Assembly: GCA_002189035.1 (NCBI GenBank)
Contig: NEEC01000010.1
Span: 1,426,001-1,490,000, forward strand
Source of the DNA: Utricularia gibba
Taxonomy: Eukaryota; Streptophyta; Magnoliopsida; Lamiales; Lentibulariaceae
Length of the DNA: 64,000 bases
Reading direction: 5' to 3'
The notes below the pieces were generated by a model. That model was not told the origin of the DNA, made no database searches, and saw only the letters and a list, made by a program, of their open reading frames with translations. Each line of letters starts with the position of its first letter. Position 1 is the first letter of the stretch. Positions 1 to 11,600 of this stretch are shown piece by piece. A program made the position numbers and the translations under genes.

Positions 1-1
1 T

Positions 2-456
2 GTTTCAACGGGGATTGGTAACAACATGACAATGGCTGATCCTACCCTGGCCCCTCATCATTGTGCGCCTGCTAGCACGATGATGGGGCAACAACACAAG
101 GGCCAGCCATCCGCAGCTGAAGGCATTCATATGCCTGACCCTCCCAAACTGCAAGATGCCAAATCCGAGATGAAAAAGGGACCGTTTAATGTGGTGAACG
201 CAGCAAACTCGGTTGTTCTTACAGTACAGGAAAATCCAAAAAGAAATGAACCCTTGGAGTCACAAGCACAAGCTTCTTCATCCACTCCTGCAATGAATCA
301 TGTGGCCGGACGAATGTCAGAGCTTTTAGAGGTGCGAAGTATACATATAAGGTGTTGAAAGTTTTCTTGCTTTCTCTTATCTGAATATAATGGTTTTAGG
401 CCATGGAAGAGAGCACGATGGAGAGTAGCTCGGTGAAACCGCCAGGGTCATGTTGA
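2..456 (+). CDS. 3' end of an unrecognised protein-coding gene (partial)
   Basis: The reading frame is open from the left edge of the window and continues to a GT donor after the Glu codon ending at 331. A short intron (332-399) ends in TTTTAG, and a last exon (400-456) in the same phase ends with TGA. The C-terminal ~150 residues are polar and low in hydrophobics, with Pro/Gln/Ser-rich stretches, and end in ...GSC. I recognise no domain. The ATG at 26 is probably internal, because the frame continues upstream without a stop. The intron is only 68 nt, near the lower limit for plants, so this splice is inferred and not proven. Confidence 0.4.
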
Positions 457-681
457 TCACCAGCCACCATTTATCCCAGGTGTGGAACAAAAGATCGAGG
501 CCACTGAAACTCCAAATGCTAAGAACAACATATCATGTTTTATTTTATTTTTTTCAATACTAGAGGCATTTGAGTTCGAGTCGCAACTGAGTATTTTTTG
601 CTAATGCAAGGTTCAATCAAGGTACTGAATATTGCTTTCTTGTGTTCTTTTTCAGACAGAATTAGCAAAAAATACTACTTA

Positions 682-1089
682 CTAACCACCAAGTGGAGAT
701 GGCTTAGCAGCAGGCCTAACGAAGTGGCAAAGAGTAGGAGAAACAAACAAAAAAGAAAAGCATATTAGCCTTGGGATAATTTGATTCACGCACAAGACCC
801 TTGATCTTTTCTGATATATTTTATCATATTTTCCATTCAACAAAGGGAGAGGGGCACATTTGATGAGGTTTTGAAAGACGGAAGCTTCCTCGAATTCCTT
901 GTCTTCCGGTTTCTCTATGTACACTGTTTCATTTTCAATCCGAGGATTCGGAGATTCTCTGTAGAAGTCTGTGTTCTCGCGTACAGCATCTTCTGTTGCT
1001 GTTTCATCGCGGAATTTGACTGCGATTTTGTGGTGGTTGTGAGAACATTCGTCCCACGTGCCGGGCGGCGGTCCTCCTCCGTGCGCCAT
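682..1089 (-). CDS. Small hypothetical protein
   Basis: An uninterrupted 135-codon frame starts at an ATG (1089) with a MAHGGGPPPGTWDE beginning. The first ~90 residues are charged and soluble-looking (many E, D, K, R and N), which argues for real coding sequence. The last ~35 residues become hydrophobic and Cys/Phe-rich and could be read-through past an unrecognised splice donor. I do not recognise the family. It lies convergent to the gene ending at 456 and downstream of the DTW gene on the same strand. Confidence 0.35.
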   Translation of the reverse strand: MAHGGGPPPGTWDECSHNHHKIAVKFRDETATEDAVRENTDFYRESPNPRIENETVYIEKPEDKEFEEASVFQNLIKCAPLPLLNGKYDKIYQKRSRVLCVNQIIPRLICFSFLFVSPTLCHFVRPAAKPSPLGG

Positions 1090-1333
1090 TAAGGATATGA
1101 ACGCCCTTCTCCACTCTGATTAAAAATACCAGGCAGAGACATCTCGGAAACACAACGATGGCGGCTGCTAGAACATTCCGTCCGGTACGTCTATAGAATT
1201 CCCTCAACTGTATCATTTATAGGGGAACAGTAGGAGTTAGATATGAAATGCTTCATGAAAGTAGGAAGTATGCAGTGTATAGAGTCTATGCTAAGAAAAG
1301 AACTCTTCACTTACGAGTGGGTTTTCTCAATTC

Positions 1334-2680
1334 TCATGATGTCTTCTTCACACGGTCATTTTTTCCCTGCCTTTGGTCTCCAACCATAGACTCAAAGACA
1401 CCCAGCAGCCCATCAAGGCCACCGTGGATGTCACAACCGAGCGCCTTCATTGCGTAAACAACGCTCTCGATAGTCGACAAGTAGCCTGGCTGCGGTTGAT
1501 GACGCACCTCACGGTATAAGCTCCCTTCCTGCACATCCAACTTTACATGGGGCACGAGCCTCAACCATGGGTTCTCATTGTACATTCTTCTAGCTTTTGC
1601 CCATGTTCCATCAAGCACGATCAAGTTGTTCACCTGTATTCATCATAATACATACAGCAAACAGGGGAGATGCCTTAGCGTTAACTAAACCTAAATGTAG
1701 AGTCTGCTGGTATTCTGATATGTGAGTCTGTTTTCGTTTCTTGCCGCACCTGGAAATCAATTTCCTCCAGACCAACAGATGATTCCGATGGAAACAAGAG
1801 CACTGAGCCACAAGGAACTCGGATGTCGAACTCTTCAACTTCTTCAGCACCATCTAAACCGACAAAAGGGATATAATGTGAGCACATGATATTCAAGGTG
1901 AGTAGCACTGAATTTGAATTGAAATCATATCCAAAAGTTTTCGGGTTTGCTTTGAGATATCTCCACATACATGTGGAAGTGAATCATGGTGCGAAATGGC
2001 ACATGAAACTCAGATAGAACTTTCATTTTACTACATGAATTACCTTCCAATCCTGTTTTCCGAAGCTTCTTGCCAATAAACCCTTTAGCTGCACGGCATT
2101 GCAACTCCAGCAGCTGATCCAAAGCCTTTAGTTGATTATATTCAGGTGGCACAGTCGGATCATTGATGGAACTAATGGCTCCATGCTTCTCAACAAAAAA
2201 CTGGACACCTCGCAAATTGCAAGTCACAGATGTTACGTCTCTAATCGCTTTATCACCACACTCTTCCATTAGCATTGCATCGAACAGATTCCGATCATCA
2301 CCAGATCCCTTGCCGCCCATTCCGTCGAGAAACCGAAGAACGAACCGAGCTCCTAAAGAAACATCAGAAACCAACAACACATCAACATTCTTGAGTCCGA
2401 TTTTAGCGATTCGCGCAGTGTTCAGAGGATGCTTTCGTTCTGCAGTGTGCTGTAGAATAGTGACGGCGACAGAGTTGTTGAGACTCCGTGCTGGGAACCG
2501 GGCGCATAGACAAGTTTTTATCGGTCTGGAACATGAAGCGCAGGTGGGTCTCCTGGTAGACCCGGCGCCCACAGCCATTGGAGCGAAGGAAGAAGCTCTG
2601 GTTTGCAGAAATATTGGGAATTTGATGATGATGGAGGAATCGAATTTTGAAATCGTGCCCATATTCGCATTTGGATTCAA
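1334..2680 (-). CDS. DTWD2: DTW-domain tRNA-uridine aminocarboxypropyltransferase (DTWD2 type)
   Basis: Three exons join cleanly: 2680-2044, 1853-1750 and 1633-1334, giving 346 residues with no frame break. The N-terminal part carries a zinc-type cluster, CASCSRPIKTCLC (about residues 40-52). The family signature is LDGTWAKAR, with the DxTW motif, in exon 3. DTW proteins transfer the aminocarboxypropyl group of S-adenosylmethionine to uridine in the tRNA D-loop (acp3U); plant and animal DTWD2 are the closest known members. The start at 2680 is the first ATG of the frame; another Met at residue 7 is possible. The splice between exons 1 and 2 restores an Asp codon (G|AT). Confidence 0.9.
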
Positions 2681-3505
2681 CCCAATTAGGGCAAGAGCAG
2701 TAGGGCTAGGGCAAACCTATTTCTATTCTACATCTTTTTGGTAATTCATTAACTCCCCCTATTTCATCATATTTCAATTTTCGCCTCTAAAACTCGTCAC
2801 ATTTTAATATTTATAAATTCATCACTTTTTTAAATGAATATTTAAATTAAAAAAAAGTAAATATAATACTAATCTTCTCACTCATTCTTTAGTGATGATC
2901 TTTGTTCAAATTAAAGATTTTATGAATTAAACAAATACAAGTAAAGTTAAATTATATAAGAAAAGATTAATATCAATTGATTACTAATCATTTGTAATTT
3001 TTTTTATATATTTTAATATTTCACTTTTAAATATCAATGTGGTATGATTTGTTCTAATAGTTTTGACTATGTGAAGATAAATCCTAGCTTGTTTGGAGTT
3101 CAAATGTTTGTGTGGCATGGGAAGTTAAATCCTAGCTTGCTTCTTCTGATTAGTGTTTTACTTCTCAAATGGTTGCTTTCACCACTCAAGAGCCGTTGAT
3201 CCTCAAAGCTCCTTGTTGGTTGCCTTTTCACATGCACTGGTTCCTCTTCATGGTGGTATTCCATGAAGACAATGTGTGTGGTGGACGAGGTCGCGGGTTC
3301 CATGGCCATGGGCTAAATATAGGAGTTGATGATGGGGAGTTGGCATTGCGAAAAAGGTTATTGATTTTGGGAGGAGCTGCAACACAGAACAGAAATGCTT
3401 TCACCTCATTTGGGAGATGGGACGAACCTGGCTTCCCAACATAGATAAGTTTTGTCGTTTCTTCCATGCGCAGATGAGTTGAGGAGATCTACAAGTGGAG
3501 GAAGA
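2681..3505. other. Intergenic region, AT-rich, 5' of the kinase gene
   Basis: The stretch from about 2750 to 3060 is very AT-rich with poly-A/T tracts. The part from 3100 to 3500 is of mixed composition and presumably holds the kinase promoter and 5' leader. A 91-codon frame starts at 3169 but resembles nothing I know and has random-looking composition, so I do not call it a gene. Confidence 0.5.
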
Positions 3506-4954
3506 ATGATGAGTTGTTTCTCTTGTTGCTTGTCGGATGAGCCGGCAAAGCAGCAGGAGTCACCCACGGCCAACAACGCTCAAGCCTTCGTTGATCCCAA
3601 CTTGCCCTTGTCTGCAATCGCAATGTTGTCCATGAAAAATGGTGTGTTTTTGTATCTTCTTCTATCCCATGATTCATGAATCATTCCAACAATCTCCTTT
3701 GGTTTGCAGAAAGCAGCAGGAGGAGATATTTGACTGAAGAGATCGAGAAACTTCGGACCAACAACATTTCTGCAGAAGCCTTCACTTTCCAGGAGCTATG
3801 TGATGCAACCCAAGATTTCAAGCCCGAAAACCTGTTGGGTGAAGGAGGGTTCGGGAAGGTATACAAGGGGCATCTTCAAAAGAAGAACATGGTATCATGA
3901 TAATCATACATTTCATTTTCCAAATAAGAACATGGTATCTGCAGAAACGTTCAATTTCCTTGTTTGTTTTTGCGGTAGAATGTGGCCGTAAAGCAACTAG
4001 ACAAAGATGGGCTGCAGGGGAACAGAGAGTTTTTAGTTGAAGTCTTGATGCTGAGTCTTCTTCATCATACGCATCTGGTTAATCTGGTGGGTTACTGCGC
4101 AGAGGAAGACCACAGGCTTCTGGTTTATGAGTATATGCCCAACGGATCCTTGGAAGATCATCTCCTAAGTATGTAAGCATAGTGTGCTTCTTTCTTAAAC
4201 AAATGTTCAATGCTTATGTTTCAGTTTTCGATCAATAATGAATACCCAGCCAGATTCAGGTACTGCGAAGAAGCTGCTGGATTGGGATACAAGGATAAAG
4301 ATTGCATCAGGAGCAGCAAGAGGGTTGGAGTACCTTCATGAAACGGCCAACCCCCCGTAATTTACAGAGATTTCAAGGCATCAAACATTCTTCTTGACGA
4401 GGATTTCAACCCGAAACTCTCTGATTTCGGGCTGGCGAGGGTCGGCCCCATGGGGAGAAAGCGCACGTCTCCACCAGAGTTATGGGAACATACGGTTACT
4501 GTGCGCCGGAGTACGCCTCCACTGGTCAGCTCTCCACAAAGTCCGACGTATACAGCTTCGGAGTGGTGTTTCTGGAGATGATCACCGGTAGAAGAGTCAT
4601 CGACAGCACGAAACCGAGCCAAGAACAAAACCTGATCGAATGGGTAAGACTTAGCTAGGAAAAAAAACACTGCGTATGATTGATTCCATGTATTAAGAAC
4701 AAGGACTGGGACTGTTCCAGGCGCAGCCATTGTTCAAAGACAAAAAGAAGTTCCACGTGATGGCGGATCCGGTGATGGATCGAAAGTACCCAGAGAAAGG
4801 ATTGTACCAAGCGTTGGCGATCGCCGCCATGTGCCTGCAGGAGGAGGCCAGCTGCCGGCCGCTGATGACGGACGTCGTGACGGCATTAGATTTCCTCTCC
4901 GGAGCCCAAAGCCAAACTGCAGACCCCGGTACAGAGGAAGACCAGAACTTGTAA
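3506..4954 (+). CDS. Receptor-like cytoplasmic kinase, subfamily VII (PBS1-like), frameshifted in this sequence
   Basis: Five exons: 3506-3641, 3710-3891, 3979-4168, 4254-4643, 4721-4954. The N-terminus MMSCFSCC suggests membrane anchoring by S-acylation. The kinase domain follows with the Gly loop [11 protein letters not shown] (about 89-99), VAVK lysine (about 111), the RLCK-VII style YRDFKASN catalytic loop, SDFGLA and CAPEYA. These kinases relay signals from membrane receptors in immunity and development. Exon 4 is out of frame twice: one base is missing in the C run at 4351-4356 and one in the G run at 4452-4455. Adding one base at each gives exactly 377 residues with all motifs in order. 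The ATG at 3506 is preferred over the upstream one at 3452 because of the Cys cluster. Confidence 0.85.
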
Positions 4955-5444
4955 AGGCACCGACATTCCTTCATTACTGAATTACACTGTACATTGCATC
5001 TGCCTTTGTGAATACCCGTTTCATAGGTAAATTTAATAATATTTCCAAGCTAAAATTTTTTTATGCTTCCAAGCTAGAAAATAAGTAAATTTAATAATAT
5101 TATATTATTATATAACGATAAACACTTGAATTTCATGATACTATATATTTTGGATATTTAATTTTTATGGATTTACGTTTTTCTTATTTTTCATTTATTT
5201 TCTCAAGAGGTTACCCAACTTTACATTACTCTAAATAAAGCATGCTTAATTTTGAAGTTTTTATCAGTAATACTTCATCCTAAAAAGTTTGGTGTAAGAT
5301 TTATATAGTTATTCTACCCTCATTTCAAAAATCAAAATTGAATTATTATTAAAGAAATATGAATAAATTGGAAAAACAAAATGGCCTGATCTAGCGCTTG
5401 AAGATAAGGGCCGTTCATTTCCAGCTTGTGAAAGAAGCACTACA
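4955..5444. other. Intergenic region between kinase and LTD genes
   Basis: It contains the 3' end of the kinase transcript and an AT-rich spacer (about 5030-5370). I see no coding potential, RNA gene or clear repeat. Confidence 0.5.
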
Positions 5445-6064
5445 ATGGCGTCGGCAGTTGTTTCATTCGCCATATGCAACGCTGACATCTCCGCCAGACA
5501 CGCCGGGAATTCCTCTGAACCTCCTCGGGTGAGGCTGAATTCTGCATTCCTAAGGCCCTGCCGCGGTGGGAGGAGGCTGGGAGCGTGGCGTTCCACGAGG
5601 AATCTGGGTCCCAGCTCCGGTTCGAGAAGCACTTGCTGGTTCAAGTTCGGTAAAAATGGCGTCGATGCTGAGGGCGCCGGCATCTACGGCAGCCAGGGCC
5701 GCGAAGATTTCGATCGGGATGACGTCGAGCAGGTGATTCCTTCTCCGGTGCCTTTTTTTCTTCCGATTTGTATCCGCGTGTCTTATGGCGTTTTCCTGGG
5801 GGGCAGTATTTCAATTACATGGGAATTCTGGCGGTGGAGGGTTCGTATGATAAGTTGGAAGAATTGATGAACCAAAACATTCATCCGGTGGACGTTTTGC
5901 TGTTGATGGCGGCGGGTGAGGGCGACAAACCAAAGATCGAGGAATTGCTGAGAGCCGGAGCCAGTTACACCGTTGCCGACAGAGACGGGCGCACCGCCCT
6001 AGACAGGGCGGCGAGCGATGAAATCAGGGATTTCATTCTAAGCTTTTCACCTCAGAGGGCATGA
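5445..6064 (+). CDS. LTD: LTD/GDC1-type chloroplast ankyrin protein (LHCP translocation defect)
   Basis: Two exons, 5445-5732 and 5807-6064, join in phase 0 (CAG|TAT) to give 181 residues, close to Arabidopsis LTD (about 175). The first ~70 residues are rich in Ser, Arg and Ala, like a plastid transit peptide. The mature part begins near EDFDRDDVEQYFNYMG and ends with an ankyrin-like stretch (GDKPKIEELLRAGA, DGRTALDRA). LTD is a stromal protein that hands imported light-harvesting chlorophyll proteins to the cpSRP pathway. The frame is intact and the splice sites are canonical. Confidence 0.92.
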
Positions 6065-8293
6065 ACCAAGCCACTGATTTCGTGTTTTTGAGTTCTAGTC
6101 GTTTGTTTCACGGCTTTCTCGGTTCCGCCGTTGCTTTTCGCTACTCACAATGGAGTTTTTTCTTTCTTTTTTATTTAATAATAGAATTGATTCATAAGTG
6201 AAATGTTTAGGATGAATATCCAATGCTCTCATTCGTACATTCTTCCTCATACATTAAGTTAATGAATTTATATTACAAATACCTAATTTTTTCACATATT
6301 GTATAACACATGCCCAAATTTTTAATTTAATTTCAATTCCCATCATCATTTAATAGTATTGGGCTGGTGTCAGACTTTGGGTTTAGTCAATTGGCCCGGC
6401 CCGTTCCAGCCCAGCCCATATACAAGCTTCTGTTGATGAGTTATGTTGGATATTTTATAAATACATCCAAAAATGTTTTAATATAAATATTTATATAAGA
6501 TAACATTTACACTCCAGGAAATAAATTAAATTCATGATTTTTTTAAATTCTATTTAATAATTTTTATCCAAAATTTATAAAAAACTAACATTTAAATAAT
6601 TATTTTTATTTTTTGTAATATTTTTATAATGAAGACTAATTTAAGCCCAGTAACGTTGGTAAGGGGGCAGCCACCATGTTCAACATCGTAGCTTGTAAAT
6701 TATTCATAGACTCCACCTCCTCCTCTTGAGTTGACTACGGAAAAAAATTTCGCTGTTACAATTTAAAACTACAAAATGCAAAGACTCCCATGTGTCCTGT
6801 TCACTTGTCCATTTCTTTTTTTTTTTAAAGATAGTTATATATTTGACTTGCAGATGAAATAACAGCTACCACCCCTTCCTTTTTTTTAATTTTAATACAA
6901 TAATTCCCCAAGGTTTTTCTAGCGAACAAACTGCGCAATCTTCTCTGGCCTTGGATACGCTAATCATGACTCGGTATAAATTCAGATAATCATTAGGAAA
7001 AAAGAGACATAAATATGTAATAAATCTTATAATAAAGTAATGATGTTGCAAAATTGGTATATTTTGATTGTGATGACTAACTAGACATAAATCAGATTTC
7101 TTGTGGTGGGTCCAGTTCTACAATAAAATCAATATGAGATATAATTATCAATATTGTAACGATCTATTTTCATCTTATATAATATTACTCATTTTTTATG
7201 TTTAACTCTTATAATTTTACGTTGTTTACTTTCAAAAAAAATCCTATGTAAATTTAGTAAGATTTTTCTATTTAAACACATTCTCACGTTCATTCATAAC
7301 CAATATAGAATACCGTTATCAATCCTCGGCCCTTATAACTATAATTTTTTAGACAAGGAAAGGAGCATAATGAAAAATGAAAAGAACTGTAAAAATCATG
7401 TTATATGTTGCATTTTGGCTTGAAGATATAACATATGCCACTGAAAAGGGGTTTTATCCCGCATGAAAATGTAAAAAAAAGAATTAATAACTAATATTTT
7501 TTAAAAAAATCATTAAAAAATTAACACAAATGGCCTCCCCTCTCCTCTAAATTATGTTATAGTCATTGTTTAAATTATGGATTATTTGAAATCGAAGAAA
7601 TGTCAAATATTTTAAACAAATTGAATGTTCATCAGGAAAATAATTGAATAAGTTACAATTTATGAGGTATCTACAGTTATGAATGGTAGACATCAATATA
7701 TTTGATGATTTAAAATGATACAAGTTAACATTTTGTCTAATGACTCTATAAATATATTTCGTTGCAAATATTCTTTTGTTTTTTCTTTGTAATTCTAGAT
7801 ATTTAGAAAATATATCAATGATTACATCAACATGTGGATTTACTTTGAGACAAGGAGTACAATGATTTTACTTCTATTACACAAAACAGGATACATTATG
7901 GTCTCTCTAATGACTCTCTATCTGCTAGCGGGAGAGGGGGATGGTGTTCGTGTGTTAGAAAAGTGAAGGGTTGTCGCCGTTAGTACTTCTGCACCTTGGA
8001 CTTCTTCTTCGTGTCCCAGTAGTGAGATCCAATGGCATGACTACTAGAAGAAAAATCTCCCTGCGGGTGAGCAAAACTTGCAAGTGAGGAAGACGACGAC
8101 ACTACGCTGCAATAGGATACGAGGGACGATGATCTAAATGGCAATACCGTGGATAGTTGGAACTTGAAGGGGCTGTCTTTGTGATCTATGTACTTTGCCT
8201 TGTAAGGGATTTCCTGGGAAGATTTCACAAGACGTAAGGACAGGGTGAATGGCACGTTTGCATTCTCAGAACAAGACAAGGATGAGAAAAGAT
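6065..8293. other. Intergenic region, 2.2 kb, AT-rich
   Basis: Between LTD and the VUP-like gene (convergent). Most of it is AT-rich sequence without coding potential. A GC-rich island of GGCCC/GCCCA motifs lies at 6393-6419 (separate entry). The block 7980-8213 is open on the minus strand and could be a second exon of the VUP-like gene; see that entry. Confidence 0.5.
6393..6419. promoter_or_regulatory. Cluster of GGCCC/AGCCCA motifs (TCP/site-II-like)
   Basis: GGCCCGGCCC is followed by AGCCCAGCCCA within 27 bases in otherwise AT-rich DNA. In plants GGCCCA/TGGGCY elements occur in promoters of growth and ribosomal genes. Here no gene start lies close by: LTD ends upstream and the VUP-like gene ends downstream. 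The function is therefore unclear, and it may be part of an unannotated transcript or a transposon relic. Confidence 0.2.
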
Positions 8294-8626
8294 TCAAACC
8301 TTGGGGCTTGAAATAGGAGAGCTTGCGGTATCTTCCAAGTCGAAATCGAACCCCCTCTGCTTCTTGAAGCTGGTCTGTTTGTTGATGACCTGCGGCCGGG
8401 AATCGGAGCCGGAGGCGAAGTCATTCCTCGCCGATGCATACCCTTTGGTGTTCTTGGCCAGCAGCTTCTTGACTGCAGATGAAGCAGCATCTGAGACAAG
8501 AGAAGGGGTCTCATACTCAGATGATAAGTTGCTGTATTCGTAATGCTCGTAGTTGCTATCGAAATCCTGGAAGTAGTACGTCCAACTGCTTTCTTCCATT
8601 TGGGACTCGGATTTGTAGCTCTCCAT
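8294..8626 (-). CDS. Vascular-related unknown protein (VUP)-like
   Basis: The frame from ATG 8626 encodes about 110 residues. It contains ESSWTYYFQDFDSN near the N-terminus, SLVSDAASSAVKK in the middle and DLEDTASSPISSPK at the end; these three blocks mark the plant VUP family, small proteins linked to vascular tissue and hormone/light growth responses. An upstream ATG at 8770 is in frame, but a TATA box at 8672-8679 lies between the two, which favours 8626. The frame ends at a stop right after SPKV (8294). Alternatively the AAG|GT at 8300 is a donor that splices to 8213, adding 77 residues down to 7980. I cannot decide between these two ends. Confidence 0.75.
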   Translation of the reverse strand: MESYKSESQMEESSWTYYFQDFDSNYEHYEYSNLSSEYETPSLVSDAASSAVKKLLAKNTKGYASARNDFASGSDSRPQVINKQTSFKKQRGFDFDLEDTASSPISSPKV

Positions 8627-8670
8627 CAAGAGATGAAGTCGAGGATGAAGAGAGGAGAAGATGGAGTCCC

Positions 8671-8682
8671 TTTTTATAGCAG
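8671..8682 (-). promoter_or_regulatory. TATA box of the VUP-like gene
   Basis: On the minus strand the sequence reads GCTATAAAAAG, a strong plant TATA box, about 46-56 bases upstream of the ATG at 8626. With the usual 30-base spacing this puts transcription start near 8645 and leaves a leader of about 20 bases. It also makes the upstream in-frame ATG at 8770 untranscribed. Confidence 0.6.
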
Positions 8683-11600
8683 GGAGGGACACGCACATAG
8701 CTTGGGTAGCGGTTATGGTTTGAAATTGACCAACTGTTACTACTTCCACATGTTTTGGCTTTGGATTCATTTGTCTTACCCTTTTCTTCTGGCATTGACT
8801 CTTTCACCTTCACAAACTTTCTGGTTGTTTGGTGCTAAATCCAACAGCATATCCCTGCTAAAGATTAACAGACATGCAAATAGAGGATTGATCTGCTTTG
8901 CAATGTCTGGGAGTCCTTGGAAGCCATCTCCCACTCCCCACAGAATTTATTCTAGAGTATCAGAATCGGAGCAAGTAAAACTCAAAGTTGCAACTGTAGT
9001 AAAATTTAAAGCAAAGTTACACCCCAGATTATTGGTTACCTGTTCTGGGGTCTCGTCCCATGCACATCAGGAGGCAGCCAGCAAACTTGGCACCAATGAA
9101 TTATGAAGCAGTGAATGAGGAGGAGCCAATATCAAGGGCCTAGGCCATCATAAGTTTCCACGCTAACCACTTCATTAGAAAGGGACTAATGTTTACTTTA
9201 CTCTTCCAGTTACTAGTAATTTTTTCCATATGGATTTAATTAACAGTTTGACCATGCTCCCACCTTCTGCTCCAACACTCCACACCTTCTGTTTGCTGAA
9301 ATTTGCCGGGCAAATGCACCCCGATGGATTCAATCAACCCTCCTGTGCAATTTACTCATATTAACTGCACAGAAACTCAGAAGAAGCTCCTGGGGCTGTT
9401 CTAACTGGTTTTTAACGGGCTTCCAAGACACTGCCTGGTCTCAATAGTTTATGTTGCAAAACTGCGGAGCACGCATAAATACCATTCATTTGCAGATGTC
9501 AAAGGTTTGAATGATGAATAGTAAGATTGTAGTTTTTCTACCCTACCATTCTCTAGATCTCATTAACTCCTTGCTTCAGGAGTCGGAATCGGAACCCTGC
9601 CTCCCTGTATTTCTACTCTAAAGTAGTTCTTCCAGGAATCAACTCCCAATAATACCTGCTGCAACACGCAGGCAGGCTGAATGAAACTCTTCGCACCCCC
9701 AACACAATAATCTAGCAACTGCAGAGTGGCACCAGAACCTGAACAGAAAATCTTTTAATCTTGCGACCCACCCAAGCTCCCGATTGTGGCGTTTCTGAGT
9801 AGAGGTGGCTCTAACAAGTCCCTTAGGTCAACCTTTGCATAGTACGAATGCCACACTAAGATTCTGGAGATCTTGTAGCAAAAGTATTTTAATTCCTAAT
9901 TTATTATACGTGTCTGGTAATGATATAATATTATATAATCCCATTCCCACACTACGGATTCTCCATATCTTGTCCAAAATGCATCAACATCAAAAGAATA
10001 TTACTAAACTATAGACCAGTTCCGTGTTTTTAAGACATGTAGCATAAAATCAGTTTTAATATTTTATGAATATAACCAATTTCTAAATTATAAAACTGTT
10101 TTAAACAATACGTTAAAATTATATTCTAGGTTTTGTTAGATTAAATTACTGTAGACTTTAATGTGAGAATATAAATATATTTTTAGAGTGTATGAAAAAT
10201 AAATTATTTAGTTTTTATTTAATTGGAATTTAAGAGATTTAGTAATTTTTAAAATTAATCCCCAAAGTTAAATTTTTAATTTCAGATGAATATTGAAAAT
10301 TAAAAAAAATAAACAAAATCCAATGAGAGAACAAACACTAAATTTCAACCTTATGAGAAAAAAAGTATACATTAAAAAAAATTAACCCAATACCCATTAA
10401 ATAATATTTAGTTATTTAATTATGTATCCGCGTGGAGACTGTGAATCACGTGAATTATTGGACGTATTTCTAAAATGGTAGTCAAGGAGAGGGAAAAAAA
10501 TGTGTTAAATGTGGAATAGTAACATGCATTATTTAGTTTTACCCACTTTCCCATCCTATGGCTCCTTATTTTTATTTTTTTACCTTTTTTACCCGATGAC
10601 ACCTAAACAAGAATCGTCGTCACTATTTTAATAACAAGTGTTTTGACCGTCCAGTAGTTTTGACTAACAGTTAAAAAGGAATGAACTCTTGAAGTTCTTT
10701 CTTTAAAAAAAGGGTCTTTAGGTGGATAACGTATATTATATAAGGTACAGTGTGGGTGCCGTACGAGCACAGTGTTTGAAACAGAGAGCAAAATGGAGGT
10801 AAATTTATTTTAACTCCACTGACTGTACCTAAATTTATTTTTATAATTATGTTTTCTCACACTTGGTGAGCAAGCCAGGGGTTGTTGATCATTTAGTAAA
10901 AATAAAATAAAAAAAAATTATTAGCAAACTACATCCCCTTATTTTATTTCCATTTTTCAATATAAAATATGCATTTCAACAACAATTTGGGGATCACAAT
11001 AACATACTCTAATGTAGTTTTGGATGATTAAAATAAAATAAAATAAAATTAATTTTTTTAGATTTAAATAAGAAGTTGTTTGATAGTTAAGTATAAAAAG
11101 TTTATACTCAAATTTATATATATATCGTTGTTTGATTAAATATTATATATATTAGTTTTGTATCGTTATATTATTTGTATATTTATTTTTTTAACATATG
11201 AGTAATATATACAAATAGATGAAAGCGAAGTCTAATTATATCTATATTGCTTATATAATTAAATTTATATTTTGGAATATTAAACATTATATATATACTT
11301 AATTATATTATACTTACATATATTAATATGTTAATATCAAACTATCTTTAAAGGGTATGTAAAGAGATTAGTTAGTAATATTAGAACTAATATTTTTGAT
11401 AAAGTACGAAAGTAATGTAATTTTAAATAAACCTATATACATATTATTAATAATCATAAATTTGGGATTATTTAAATATACTAAATAAATATAATATAAT
11501 TCATAATTATTAATTTAAACCCTATTAATTCTGTGAACCAAACACTATCTATCTCATATAAAAAACAAAATCAAATATAATATATATTATTTAGTTAATT

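Noticed and set aside
2163-2744. A 193-codon plus-strand frame
   Set aside because: It is antisense to exon 1 of the DTW-domain gene, whose protein is clearly conserved.
3169-3444. A 91-codon plus-strand frame before the kinase
   Set aside because: No family resemblance, random composition, and it sits in the promoter/leader region of the kinase.
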